Assembly: GCA_029239545.1 (NCBI GenBank)
Contig: JARBUQ010000379.1
Coordinates: 1-5,158 of the forward strand
From: Paenibacillus sp.
GTDB lineage: Bacteria > Bacillota > Bacilli > Paenibacillales > NBRC-103111
Reading direction: 5' to 3'
DNA: 5,158 nucleotides
Shown here: piece after piece, positions 1 to 5,158 of the stretch
How the letters are laid out: the number at the start of each line of letters is the position of its first letter
Numbering within the stretch: the first letter of the stretch is position 1
Notes under the pieces: model-generated
Seen by the model: the letters and a program-made list of their open reading frames with translations, nothing else
What the model was told of the DNA's origin: nothing
The model's database searches: none
Made by a program: the position numbers and the translations under genes

Positions 1-1
1 G

Positions 2-49
2 AATGTGTTGAAGCTGAACTTGGAATTGCAGGATACGCTGAAGCGGTAG
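2..49 (+). CDS. C-terminal end of an unidentified upstream gene (partial)
   Basis: Read from base 2, this frame gives the 15 residues NVLKLNLELQDTLKR and then a TAG stop at 47-49. The pattern of leucines alternating with polar residues suits the end of an amphipathic helix. A stop about 50 bases before a clear plus-strand terminator is where the end of an upstream gene would be expected. Frame 1 is also open, up to a stop at 238-240, but it runs through the terminator and reads like chance. Frame 3 stops at once. The family cannot be identified from 15 residues. The call rests on position and composition only. Confidence 0.4.
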   Translation, partial: NVLKLNLELQDTLKR

Positions 50-98
50 AATCACCAACTCATTTTATAGAACGGACACTACTATGTGTAAGACTTGC

Positions 99-135
99 GC
101 CTCTCACGATGATCTTTGCTCGTGAGGGGCTTTTA
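99..135 (+). terminator. Rho-independent terminator of the upstream gene
   Basis: An 11-bp stem pairs 99-109 (GCCTCTCACGA) with 120-130 (TCGTGAGGGGC), with one G-U wobble and a 10-base loop. It is followed directly by TTTTA and further AT-rich sequence. The opposite strand has no T-run after the stem, so it acts for plus-strand transcription. It separates the upstream gene from the two-component operon. Confidence 0.8.
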
Positions 136-212
136 TATGAGTGCCATATTAATTGCCAGCTAGGATTGGGTTCCCGGTTTAATGTCCGCATCGCGTACCC
201 GCACTCGCAGGA

Positions 213-241
213 TTTTCTTCCTCTCACCGAAGCGGTATAAT
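213..241 (+). promoter_or_regulatory. Candidate sigma-A promoter of the two-component operon
   Basis: A perfect TATAAT lies at 236-241. At 17-bp spacing the -35 position (213-218) reads TTTTCT, which matches TTGACA at only three of six positions, so the promoter may need an activator. Transcription would start near 248, giving a leader of about 35 bases before the response regulator. The stretch 136-212 holds no other gene. It contains a short direct repeat (CCGCA at 186-190 and 199-203) just upstream of the -35 position. Confidence 0.5.
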
Positions 242-283
242 AGAAGCTGCAATTAGTTGGTACAGATCGGCGGTTGAGTGCAC

Positions 284-982
284 ATGCAGAAGAACATACT
301 AGTAGTGGAAGATGATAAGTCAATCGCAGAGATGGTGCAGAGCCATCTGACGAAGGAAGGCTTCAAGGTTGTGCATGCAGCAGATGGAGCGGAGGCTCTG
401 CGGTTGTTCAGCGGGCAATCGTTCGATCTGGTGCTGCTGGATTTAATGCTTCCCGAGCTGGATGGGATGGATGTACTTAGAATCGTGCGGGAGAAAAGCT
501 TCGTGCCTGTATTGATCCTGTCGGCCAAGGATAGCGATGTGGACAAAGCGATTGGACTGGGGTTCGGCGCGGACGATTATGTCACCAAACCGTTCTCGCT
601 CATCGAGCTATCGGCAAGAGTCAAGGCTGCGCTGCGCCGCGCAAGCCAATATTCCCAGACGGTGGCTGCTGAGGAAGAGGGAGTCATCCAGATTCATGAG
701 CTCACATTGGATATAGAGCATTATCAAGTGAGCAAGAATGGGCTGGAGCTGAAGCTTACCGCGAAAGAGCTGCAAATACTCAAGCTGATGATGACGAATC
801 CTAAGCGGGCTTTTTCCAAAGAGCAAATTTACCGAGCCGTGTGGAAGGACGATTACTATGGAGATGAGAATGCAATTAATGTACACATCAGTCGATTGAG
901 AGAGAAAATAGAGGACGATCCATCAAAGCCGCAATATATCAAAACAGTGTGGGGGATTGGCTACAAGTTAGGGGAATTCTAG
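284..982 (+). CDS. OmpR/PhoB-family two-component response regulator
   Basis: This is a cytoplasmic DNA-binding regulator, switched on by phosphoryl transfer from the kinase encoded just downstream. Numbered from ATG 284, the receiver domain covers about residues 3-118. It has the acidic pair D10/D11 in VVEDD, phospho-acceptor D53 in LLDLMLP, S80 of the switch and K102 in TKPF. A linker of about 15-20 residues leads to a winged-helix DNA-binding domain (about 130-230) that ends in the typical SRLREKIE and TVWGIGYKL motifs. Total length is 232 residues, normal for the family. Start choice: an in-frame GTG at 278 is also possible, just after an in-frame stop at 275-277. GGCGGT at 269-274 is the only Shine-Dalgarno-like element; it sits 9 bases from ATG 284 but only 3 from GTG 278, so I prefer ATG. 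The stop is one base before the kinase start. The family is secure; the target genes cannot be seen. Confidence 0.95.
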   Translation: MQKNILVVEDDKSIAEMVQSHLTKEGFKVVHAADGAEALRLFSGQSFDLVLLDLMLPELDGMDVLRIVREKSFVPVLILSAKDSDVDKAIGLGFGADDYVTKPFSLIELSARVKAALRRASQYSQTVAAEEEGVIQIHELTLDIEHYQVSKNGLELKLTAKELQILKLMMTNPKRAFSKEQIYRAVWKDDYYGDENAINVHISRLREKIEDDPSKPQYIKTVWGIGYKLGEF

Positions 983-983
983 C

Positions 984-1934
984 ATGAACAATTGGCTGAT
1001 AGGGATCGCAGCGGTGCTGCTGCTCATCGTTGTCGTTCAATACATCGCAGGCCGTAACAAGAAAAAGCAGCTAAGCTACATTTACAGCAAGCTGGAGCAG
1101 GCATTAGACACCGGTTCGGCAGAGCATATTCTGCTGTTCACAAGCGACCTTCAGCTGCAGGCCCTTCTGAATGCGATGAACCGGCTATTAGATGAGAATC
1201 GTCAGACTAAGGCCGACTACACGAGAACAGAGATATCGATTAAGAAGATGTTAACCAACATGTCGCATGATCTCAAAACGCCACTTACGGTTGTGCTCGG
1301 ATTGACAGAAACGATTTCCCGGGATGAGACTTTGAATGCGGAAGAAAGACAACGGTTATTGGTAAAGGTGCATGATAAGGCGCTCGAGATGCTCAGTTTG
1401 ATGAACAAGTTCTTCGACTTGGCTAAGCTGGAATCAGGGGATCAAGCTCTGATCATGTCGCGCATTAATATTACAGAGATATGCAAGAACAGCATCCTGT
1501 TCTTTTATGAGAATATCGTATCACACGGCTTCGAAGCTGCAATTGATATCCCCGAGCATACCGTTAGCGGGATGGGAAATGTAGAGGCGCTGGAGCGAAT
1601 CATGAACAATCTGATCTCTAACGCTATCCGATATGGGAGCGATGGTAAAAGGATTGGTCTGAGTGTGAGAGAAGATGCGGAATACGCATACATTGAGGTT
1701 TGGGATCAAGGTAAAGGAATTAATGAGTCACAGCAAAGATTGATATTTGAACGGTTGTATACACTTGAGGATTCCCGCAATCACCTGTATCAAGGCAGCG
1801 GTCTCGGATTGACTATTACGAAGAGACTGGTTGAGCTAATGGGAGGGACAATAACAGTTAGAAGCACCCCCTATGAGAAAACCGTTTTCTCGGTGAAGCT
1901 CCGTAAAATCCAATTCAATCTGAAAGACTCGTAA
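984..1934 (+). CDS. Sensor histidine kinase with a single N-terminal membrane segment
   Basis: This is a membrane-anchored kinase that autophosphorylates and passes the phosphate to the regulator encoded upstream. Residues 4-22 form one hydrophobic segment, followed by RNKKK, which predicts a cytoplasmic remainder. A linker of about 60 residues leads to the HisKA domain with H95 in MSHDLKTPLT. The HATPase domain follows, with an N-box around N209 and N213 (NNLISNAIRYG), a G1 box DQGKG at 241-245 and a G2 box GSGLGLTI at 271-278. All catalytic boxes are intact, and 316 residues is short for the class. There is no extracellular sensor domain. From knowledge of the family, small kinases of this kind often work with antibiotic-sensing or antibiotic-export ABC transporters (YcbM-like or BceS-like groups), but no transporter follows here. 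The gene starts one base after the regulator stop, with AGGGGAA at 970-976 as its ribosome binding site, so the two are translationally close. The ligand is unknown. Confidence 0.94.
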   Translation: MNNWLIGIAAVLLLIVVVQYIAGRNKKKQLSYIYSKLEQALDTGSAEHILLFTSDLQLQALLNAMNRLLDENRQTKADYTRTEISIKKMLTNMSHDLKTPLTVVLGLTETISRDETLNAEERQRLLVKVHDKALEMLSLMNKFFDLAKLESGDQALIMSRINITEICKNSILFFYENIVSHGFEAAIDIPEHTVSGMGNVEALERIMNNLISNAIRYGSDGKRIGLSVREDAEYAYIEVWDQGKGINESQQRLIFERLYTLEDSRNHLYQGSGLGLTITKRLVELMGGTITVRSTPYEKTVFSVKLRKIQFNLKDS

Positions 1935-1967
1935 CATCCAAATTTCCCTTAATTTTCTATTCTATCA

Positions 1968-1997
1968 TTGAAAACGCTTAAAATAAAGCGTTTTCAA
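1968..1997. repeat. 12-bp perfect inverted repeat after the kinase gene (possible terminator or cre-like site)
   Basis: The arms TTGAAAACGCTT (1968-1979) and AAGCGTTTTCAA (1986-1997) pair perfectly around a 6-base loop, AAAATA. The position 34 bases after the kinase stop suits a transcription end. However, neither strand has a U-tract directly after the stem; the nearest T-run, TTTTTT, is at 2022-2027. Each arm, read outside-in, also resembles the CcpA operator (cre) pattern TGNAANCG, with mismatches in the distal half. I record it as a hairpin of undecided role: a weak terminator is the simplest reading and an operator the alternative. Confidence 0.55.
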
Positions 1998-2047
1998 GAG
2001 GAAATGAAAGAAAAACGGAGATTTTTTATAGTTTTCGTAAATTAATA

Positions 2048-2076
2048 GAGGAATTCCTCGAATTTTGTCGTATAAT
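2048..2076 (+). promoter_or_regulatory. Sigma-A promoter of the GNAT gene with an overlapping palindrome
   Basis: A perfect TATAAT lies at 2071-2076, placing the transcription start near 2083 and leaving a leader of about 40 bases. At the usual spacing the -35 region has no good TTGACA. Instead it holds a perfect 12-bp palindrome, GAGGAATTCCTC (2048-2059). A strong -10 with a poor -35 covered by a symmetric sequence suggests regulation at this promoter, but which protein binds cannot be told from the palindrome alone. Confidence 0.6.
2056..2072 (+). promoter_or_regulatory. Putative tandem Spo0A boxes between the -35 and -10 regions
   Basis: Two cores resembling the 0A box TGTCGAA lie 10 bp apart: CCTCGAA (2056-2062, two mismatches) and TGTCGTA (2066-2072, one mismatch, preceded by TTT as in the longer consensus). 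Tandem boxes one helical turn apart are known from Spo0A-controlled promoters in Bacillus. Here they would cover the spacer and the first bases of the -10, which would favour repression. The mismatches keep this a hypothesis. Confidence 0.3.
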
Positions 2077-2122
2077 CTATTTACAGACTGTACACAAAAT
2101 CTAGTAACGAGGAGACCACCTC

Positions 2123-2551
2123 ATGTACGTTCGGCCCTTTCAACTAGCAGATTATGCTGCGATTACAAGCTTGATGGCGTCTGTTCTTTCGGAAGCCTGT
2201 ACTGATGAAACGCTGGAGGCTTTCGCCAAGCAGCTGTCGCTTGATTCTGACCTTATCCTAGTTGCTGTTGTAAATGAAGAAATTGCCGGAGTCATTATTG
2301 GTACGATCGATCAGAAGAACCAGGGTTATTATTACCGAATTGCTGTGTCTGCACAGCATCAGCGCCGGGGGATCGGAAAGACGTTGATTCAGAAGCTGAA
2401 GCAGCGTTTCCTCCAACGCAAAGTAAGTAAGATTCTCATTACAGTAGATGTTCATAACGAAGCGATTTTACCTGTTTACGAAGCCGTTGGTTACGGGTCA
2501 AGCGATTTCTCCACATCGTATCGCCATCTGCGGATTGTATCCGGGAAGTGA
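2123..2551 (+). CDS. GNAT-family N-acetyltransferase
   Basis: This is a cytoplasmic enzyme predicted to move an acetyl group from acetyl-CoA to an amine; the substrate is unknown. It is 142 residues long, a normal single-domain GNAT. The N-terminal strand VRPFQLADYAAI is typical of the fold. Two strands around LVAVVNEEIAGVIIG (46-60) follow, then motif A, in which IAVSAQHQRRGIGKTLI carries the acetyl-CoA pyrophosphate loop Q80-R-R-G83-I-G85. The C-terminal part has N112 and Y119 in VHNEAILPVYEAVGY, positions that often hold cofactor-contacting and catalytic residues. The ATG is supported by GAGGAG at 2109-2114, 8 bases upstream. The gene has its own promoter and terminator, so it looks monocistronic. 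It broadly resembles RimI/YpeA-type acetyltransferases, but I would not assign it a protein or small-molecule substrate. Confidence 0.9.
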   Translation: MYVRPFQLADYAAITSLMASVLSEACTDETLEAFAKQLSLDSDLILVAVVNEEIAGVIIGTIDQKNQGYYYRIAVSAQHQRRGIGKTLIQKLKQRFLQRKVSKILITVDVHNEAILPVYEAVGYGSSDFSTSYRHLRIVSGK

Positions 2552-2582
2552 ATGAGCCAATTGAATAAGGATCGATTAGAAG

Positions 2583-2624
2583 CATATCTTGAAGCCTGAC
2601 GGCCTAGGGATATGTTTTTATTTT
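2583..2624 (+). terminator. Rho-independent terminator of the GNAT gene
   Basis: The outer arms CATATC (2583-2588) and GATATG (2609-2614) pair and extend inward through two T-G wobbles. After small mismatches, GCC (2594-2596) pairs with GGC (2601-2603) around a 4-base loop. The stem is followed by TTTTTATTTT (2615-2624), a clear U-tract on the plus strand. It begins 31 bases after the acetyltransferase stop and ends that transcript before the next promoter. Confidence 0.8.
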
Positions 2625-2653
2625 CCGACTTGGTGTGCGGCTGGGTGGACTTG

Positions 2654-2686
2654 CTTCGGCACCTCGCGCGGGGAGGTTGCCGAAAG
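2654..2686. repeat. GC-rich imperfect hairpin in the intergenic region
   Basis: TTCGGCA plus CCTC (2655-2665) pairs with GAGG, a one-base bulge (T2677) and TGCCGAA (2673-2684). This gives an 11-bp stem with a 7-base GC-only loop. It lies after the acetyltransferase terminator and 10 bases upstream of the DUF402 -35 region, so it is probably not transcribed from that promoter. No T-run follows directly on either strand, which argues against a terminator. Its GC content stands out from the AT-rich flanks. It could be a regulator site or a small dispersed repeat. Confidence 0.5.
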
Positions 2687-2695
2687 TGAATCCGT

Positions 2696-2725
2696 TTTAC
2701 GCTTATTACTGTCTTCATGTATAAT
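2696..2725 (+). promoter_or_regulatory. Sigma-A promoter of the DUF402-lepB-queG unit
   Basis: A perfect TATAAT lies at 2720-2725. TTTACG (2696-2701), four of six matches to TTGACA, sits 18 bp upstream. Transcription would begin near 2732, giving a leader of about 28 bases with the ribosome binding site AGAGGG at 2748-2753. No other promoter-like element is evident before lepB or queG, so this one probably serves all three genes. Confidence 0.65.
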
Positions 2726-2759
2726 AGAACGTAGCGACAGACGACAAAGAGGGCCTGCC

Positions 2760-3311
2760 ATGGAACAACCAACGCCGTACATCATCAAAAGCTTCAAGCA
2801 TGACGGGCATCTCCACAGAATGTGGCTGCACAATTGGCTTGTGCCCAAAGAGCGTATGTTTCAAGAGCACGCTGAAGAATCCATGTATATCCTTGTGAAT
2901 AGCCAGACGAGAATCAGAGAAGGCGATGGAAAAGAATGGGTTAGCCGTATTCCGTCCGTAGCTTTTTTTATCCCTGGTCAATGGTACAACATCGTGTCGC
3001 TAATTGAGGAGCAAGGGATTCGGTATTATTGCAACATAGCTTCACCGCCATACGTCAGCGGCAAGGTGCTTACGTATATCGATTATGACCTGGACGTTAT
3101 TCGGACGATAGACGGTGGAGTACTCGTTGTCGATCAAGAGGAATATGAACAGCACAAAGCGGATTATCATTACCCCGACATTGTGGATCGCAAGGTCAAG
3201 AGTGGAATGGACGGCTTGCTTCAAAGAATTAAAGGGAGCCACTCTCCATTCGAGGATGAGCGGGTTATGGCTTACTATCAAATGTGGAAACACGTTGTAC
3301 CAGAGGTGTAA
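2760..3311 (+). CDS. DUF402 family protein, YgaC-like nucleoside di-/triphosphate phosphatase
   Basis: The 183-residue product matches the UPF0374/DUF402 family (Bacillus subtilis YgaC, Staphylococcus Ntdp), about 176-180 residues in relatives. Visible family signatures are SFKHDGHLHRMW (11-22), W60 through a hydrophobic strand, YYCNIASP (89-96) and YIDYDLD (106-112). By analogy with characterised family members, the acidic residues of YIDYDLD are expected to bind the metal for hydrolysis of nucleoside di- and triphosphates. No signal peptide or membrane segment is seen, so it should be cytoplasmic. The reading frame is open back to 2589, but that extension passes through the hairpin and promoter. 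ATG 2760 has AGAGGG six bases upstream and begins the conserved part, so it is preferred. The stop is one base from the lepB start. The family is confident; the biochemical activity of this copy is inferred. Confidence 0.88.
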   Translation: MEQPTPYIIKSFKHDGHLHRMWLHNWLVPKERMFQEHAEESMYILVNSQTRIREGDGKEWVSRIPSVAFFIPGQWYNIVSLIEEQGIRYYCNIASPPYVSGKVLTYIDYDLDVIRTIDGGVLVVDQEEYEQHKADYHYPDIVDRKVKSGMDGLLQRIKGSHSPFEDERVMAYYQMWKHVVPEV

Positions 3312-3312
3312 C

Positions 3313-3921
3313 ATGAGCTTATCGCCGAGACAGGATATTCAGGAAGAGCCGGATGCTGCATCCGGGGCAAGCACTCAGAGTGAGGTTGTCAAGTCGCACA
3401 CAGCAGCAGAAATTTGGGACTGGATCAAGTCGGTTTCGATTGCTCTGGTCATTGTGATTGTGTTGAATTTGTATGTATTTAACTTATCGACGGTAAAGGG
3501 GCATTCCATGGAGCCTACGCTTGAGGAGAAGGAATGGCTATTCGTTAACAAAATCGTGTATATAACGGGAAGTCCCAAACGGGGGGATGTCGTAATTCTG
3601 AAGGATCCGGACAAGCAGGAGGCCGGCCGCAAGTTTTTGGTGAAGCGGGTCGTTGGTCTTCCTGGGGATCGTGTAGAAATTCGGAGCGGCAATCTATATG
3701 TGAACGGTGAAGTCGTCCAGGAGCCGTATACGGATAACCTGATAGAGGACGGGGATCGCGGACCGCTCGTCGTAGAGGACGGCAAATATTTCGTAATGGG
3801 CGATAATCGCCATCATGGAGCGAGTCTTGACAGCCGTGTATTCGGTTCAGTTGCCTCCGGAATGATTCAGGGACGTGCTGATTTTATTCTGTGGCCGATG
3901 GGTAAGGCAGGGGCCTTATAA
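3313..3921 (+). CDS. lepB: Signal peptidase I (type I leader peptidase, S26 family)
   Basis: This membrane serine protease removes signal peptides from secreted proteins on the outer face of the membrane. The 202-residue product has an acidic, probably cytoplasmic N-terminus (1-37), a single membrane segment (about 40-57) and then the catalytic domain, the usual Bacillus Sip (P-type) layout. The nucleophile is S65 in GHSMEPTL. The general base is K111 in KRVVGLPGD. The GDN...SLDSR box near the C-terminus is complete. The frame is open upstream inside the DUF402 gene, but ATG 3313 has GAGGTG at 3303-3308 and gives the normal length. The ribosome binding site lies inside the last codons of DUF402, with a short 4-base spacer, so translation of the two is probably linked. 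Bacillales genomes usually carry several such peptidases, so this need not be the essential copy. No active-site defect is seen. Confidence 0.95.
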   Translation: MSLSPRQDIQEEPDAASGASTQSEVVKSHTAAEIWDWIKSVSIALVIVIVLNLYVFNLSTVKGHSMEPTLEEKEWLFVNKIVYITGSPKRGDVVILKDPDKQEAGRKFLVKRVVGLPGDRVEIRSGNLYVNGEVVQEPYTDNLIEDGDRGPLVVEDGKYFVMGDNRHHGASLDSRVFGSVASGMIQGRADFILWPMGKAGAL

Positions 3922-3950
3922 CAAGCCGATTATGCGTCAGGACGGAAGGA

Positions 3951-3978
3951 AGAGCATTCAACGCTCTAATTAAAGGAG
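3951..3978 (+). promoter_or_regulatory. Short hairpin and strong ribosome binding site before queG
   Basis: In the 66-base lepB-queG gap, AGAGC (3951-3955) can pair with GCTCT (3963-3967) around a 7-base loop. It is followed by the ribosome binding site AAAGGAG (3972-3978), 9 bases from ATG 3988. The stem is short and has no U-tract, so it is not a convincing terminator and read-through from lepB is likely. The ribosome binding site decides the queG start. Confidence 0.4.
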
Positions 3979-3987
3979 AACAGGGAT

Positions 3988-5158
3988 ATGCAGACAGCCG
4001 CAGCGACAGGAGCAGGCACAAGATGGGAGAGGCTGAAGCAGGACATTCGTCTGGCGGCATCTGACTTGGGCATTGATCAGATAGGATTTGCTTCGGCTGC
4101 TCCGTTCACAGAGCTGAAGCAAGTGCTGCTGCGGCATAGGGAGAAAGGCTTCGAATCGGGTTTCGAGGAGCCTGATATTGAGAAAAGAGTGGATCCGGCA
4201 TTAAGTATGCCTGAGCCGCAGTCCATTATATCGATTGCGATTGCGTATCCGTCCAAATTACACAATCCGCCTCAATCGGAACCTGGTGCATATCGAGGCA
4301 TTATTTCTCGTTCCTCCTGGGGAGCCGATTATCATCATGTGCTGCGGGACCGGCTCTCTCGGCTGGAAGCTTTTATACGGGAGCGGGTTCCAGATGCAAG
4401 GCTGGAAAGCATGGTAGATACGGGTGTATTGGTAGACCGTGCTGTTGCAGAGCGGGCTGGTGTCGGCTGGAGCGCCAAGAACTGTTCCATAATCTCACCG
4501 GAATGGGGCTCCTGGATATATCTGGGGGAGATGATAACGAACATCCCGTTCCCGCCTGATGATCCGATAACCGACCAATGCGGCTCCTGCACCAAATGCA
4601 TAGACGCCTGTCCAACAGGCGCCCTTGTCGGACCAGGAGAGCTCAATGCCAGCCGCTGCATTTCGTTCATAACGCAGACGAAGGGTTTTGTCGAGGATGA
4701 GATGAAGCTCAAGATCGGCAATCGGCTGTATGGCTGTGATACTTGCCAGGTCGTGTGCCCGGTTAACAAGGGCAAGAACTGGACACACCAGCCAGAGCTG
4801 CAGCCGGACCCGGAGCAAGTGAAGCCGCTGCTTATTCCGCTGCTTACGCTGACGAATAAGCAGTTCAAAGAGCGCTACGGGTCCATGGCAGCCTCCTGGC
4901 GCGGCCGCAAGCCCATCCAGCGCAACGCGATCATTGCGCTGGGCAGCTTTAAAGACCGTTCCGCGGTGCCCCATCTGGCGGAACGGCTGGCATGCGACGA
5001 GCGCCCGGAGATCCGCGGTACAGCCGCGTGGGCGCTCGGCAGAATCGGCGGCGAAGCAGCGCACGCCGCCCTGGCCCAAGCGATGCTCGAGGAGCAGCAT
5101 CCGCAGGTGCTTGAAGAGCTTGCGCGTGCCATGGCTTCTGGCTCAGCCTTGGCTGATG
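3988..5158 (+). CDS. queG: Epoxyqueuosine reductase QueG (3' end beyond the window)
   Basis: QueG reduces epoxyqueuosine to queuosine in tRNA, the last step of queuosine synthesis, using cobalamin and two [4Fe-4S] clusters in the cytoplasm. The frame runs 390 codons from ATG 3988 with no stop. The Bacillus homologue is about 386 residues, so little is probably missing. The N-terminal cobalamin domain contains D144 in VDTGVLVDRAVAERAG, matching the conserved catalytic aspartate, and GWSAKNCSII (160-169). Ferredoxin-like cysteines follow: CGSCTKCIDACP (198-209), C224, and CDTCQVVCP (250-258). From about residue 300 the protein is HEAT-like repeat (NAIIALGSF, RGTAAWALGRIGG), a domain thought to help hold the tRNA. 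It is probably co-transcribed with lepB. GC content rises sharply in the repeat domain, to 45 of 60 bases at 4981-5040 against 26 of 60 at 4201-4260. The identification is secure. Confidence 0.95.
   Translation, partial: MQTAAATGAGTRWERLKQDIRLAASDLGIDQIGFASAAPFTELKQVLLRHREKGFESGFEEPDIEKRVDPALSMPEPQSIISIAIAYPSKLHNPPQSEPGAYRGIISRSSWGADYHHVLRDRLSRLEAFIRERVPDARLESMVDTGVLVDRAVAERAGVGWSAKNCSIISPEWGSWIYLGEMITNIPFPPDDPITDQCGSCTKCIDACPTGALVGPGELNASRCISFITQTKGFVEDEMKLKIGNRLYGCDTCQVVCPVNKGKNWTHQPELQPDPEQVKPLLIPLLTLTNKQFKERYGSMAASWRGRKPIQRNAIIALGSFKDRSAVPHLAERLACDERPEIRGTAAWALGRIGGEAAHAALAQAMLEEQHPQVLEELARAMASGSALAD

Noticed and set aside
1..240. Frame 1 is open for 79 codons from the window start to a TAA at 238-240.
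   Set aside because: It passes through the terminator at 99-135 and into the -10 of the next promoter, and its translation shows no recognisable family character. Frame 2, which ends at 49 before the terminator, is the better tail.
253..886. Minus-strand open frames opposite the response regulator.
   Set aside because: They are antisense to a conserved gene, with no ribosome binding site or motif to support them.
2109..2122. GAGG (2109-2112) and CCTC (2119-2122) could pair and hide the acetyltransferase ribosome binding site.
   Set aside because: A 4-bp stem with a 6-base loop is too weak to claim as a translational switch.
2552..2599. A 15-codon frame (MSQLNKDRLEAYLEA) starting directly after the acetyltransferase stop.
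   Set aside because: It ends inside the terminator stem, has only a poor ribosome binding site very close to the ATG, and is too short to judge. It is most likely chance.
2589..2759. An upstream in-frame extension of the DUF402 gene from a TTG at 2589.
   Set aside because: It would start inside the acetyltransferase terminator and cross the hairpin and promoter. ATG 2760 has a good ribosome binding site and starts at the conserved region.
3115..3312. An upstream in-frame extension of the signal peptidase gene.
   Set aside because: It lies wholly within the DUF402 gene in another frame. ATG 3313 gives the normal family length and layout and has GAGGTG before it.
4335..5132. Long open frames on the minus strand opposite queG (4335-4868, 4495-5100, 4875-5132).
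   Set aside because: They are antisense to a clearly conserved gene, overlap one another, and follow from the high GC and few stops there. None shows a family motif.
1..5158. A hidden new system, mobile element, CRISPR array, tRNA or rRNA.
   Set aside because: The genes are recognisable housekeeping or signalling families, all on one strand with normal spacing. I found no transposase, regularly spaced repeat, cloverleaf or rRNA signature.

Overview
The window looks like a chromosomal segment from a low-to-mid GC Firmicute of the Bacillales, most probably Paenibacillus or a close relative. The signs are AGGAG-type ribosome binding sites, sigma-A TATAAT boxes, compact rho-independent terminators, a Bacillus-type signal peptidase I with one N-terminal membrane anchor, a YgaC-like DUF402 protein and a Firmicutes-style QueG. 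The genus is an inference from overall character, not from a diagnostic marker. All genes lie on the plus strand.

Layout. Positions 1-135 hold what is probably the last 15 codons of an upstream gene and its terminator. Positions 136-283 are the promoter and leader of a two-component system: an OmpR-family response regulator (284-982) and, one base later, a small single-anchor histidine kinase (984-1934). The 188-base gap that follows contains a strong 12-bp inverted repeat lacking a U-tract, then a promoter with a 12-bp palindrome and two Spo0A-box-like cores spaced 10 bp apart. This promoter drives a single-gene unit encoding a GNAT acetyltransferase (2123-2551), closed by a rho-independent terminator (2583-2624). 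Between 2625 and 2759 lie a GC-rich hairpin and a new promoter.

That promoter probably starts a three-gene unit: a DUF402 nucleotide-phosphatase-like protein (2760-3311), signal peptidase I (3313-3921) and epoxyqueuosine reductase QueG (3988 to beyond the window edge). The first two are separated by one base. QueG follows after 66 bases with no evident terminator. The QueG reading frame is open to the end of the window and is probably cut just short of its stop.

Functionally this is a set of ordinary housekeeping and signalling genes: envelope or drug sensing, acetylation of an unknown substrate, nucleotide hydrolysis, signal-peptide removal at the membrane, and the last step of queuosine synthesis for tRNA. 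I found no mobile element, CRISPR array, rRNA or tRNA, and nothing that amounts to a new biological system. The points most worth a second look are regulatory: the putative 0A boxes at the GNAT promoter, the cre-like inverted repeat after the kinase, the GC-rich hairpin upstream of DUF402, and a GC jump in the C-terminal repeat domain of QueG.
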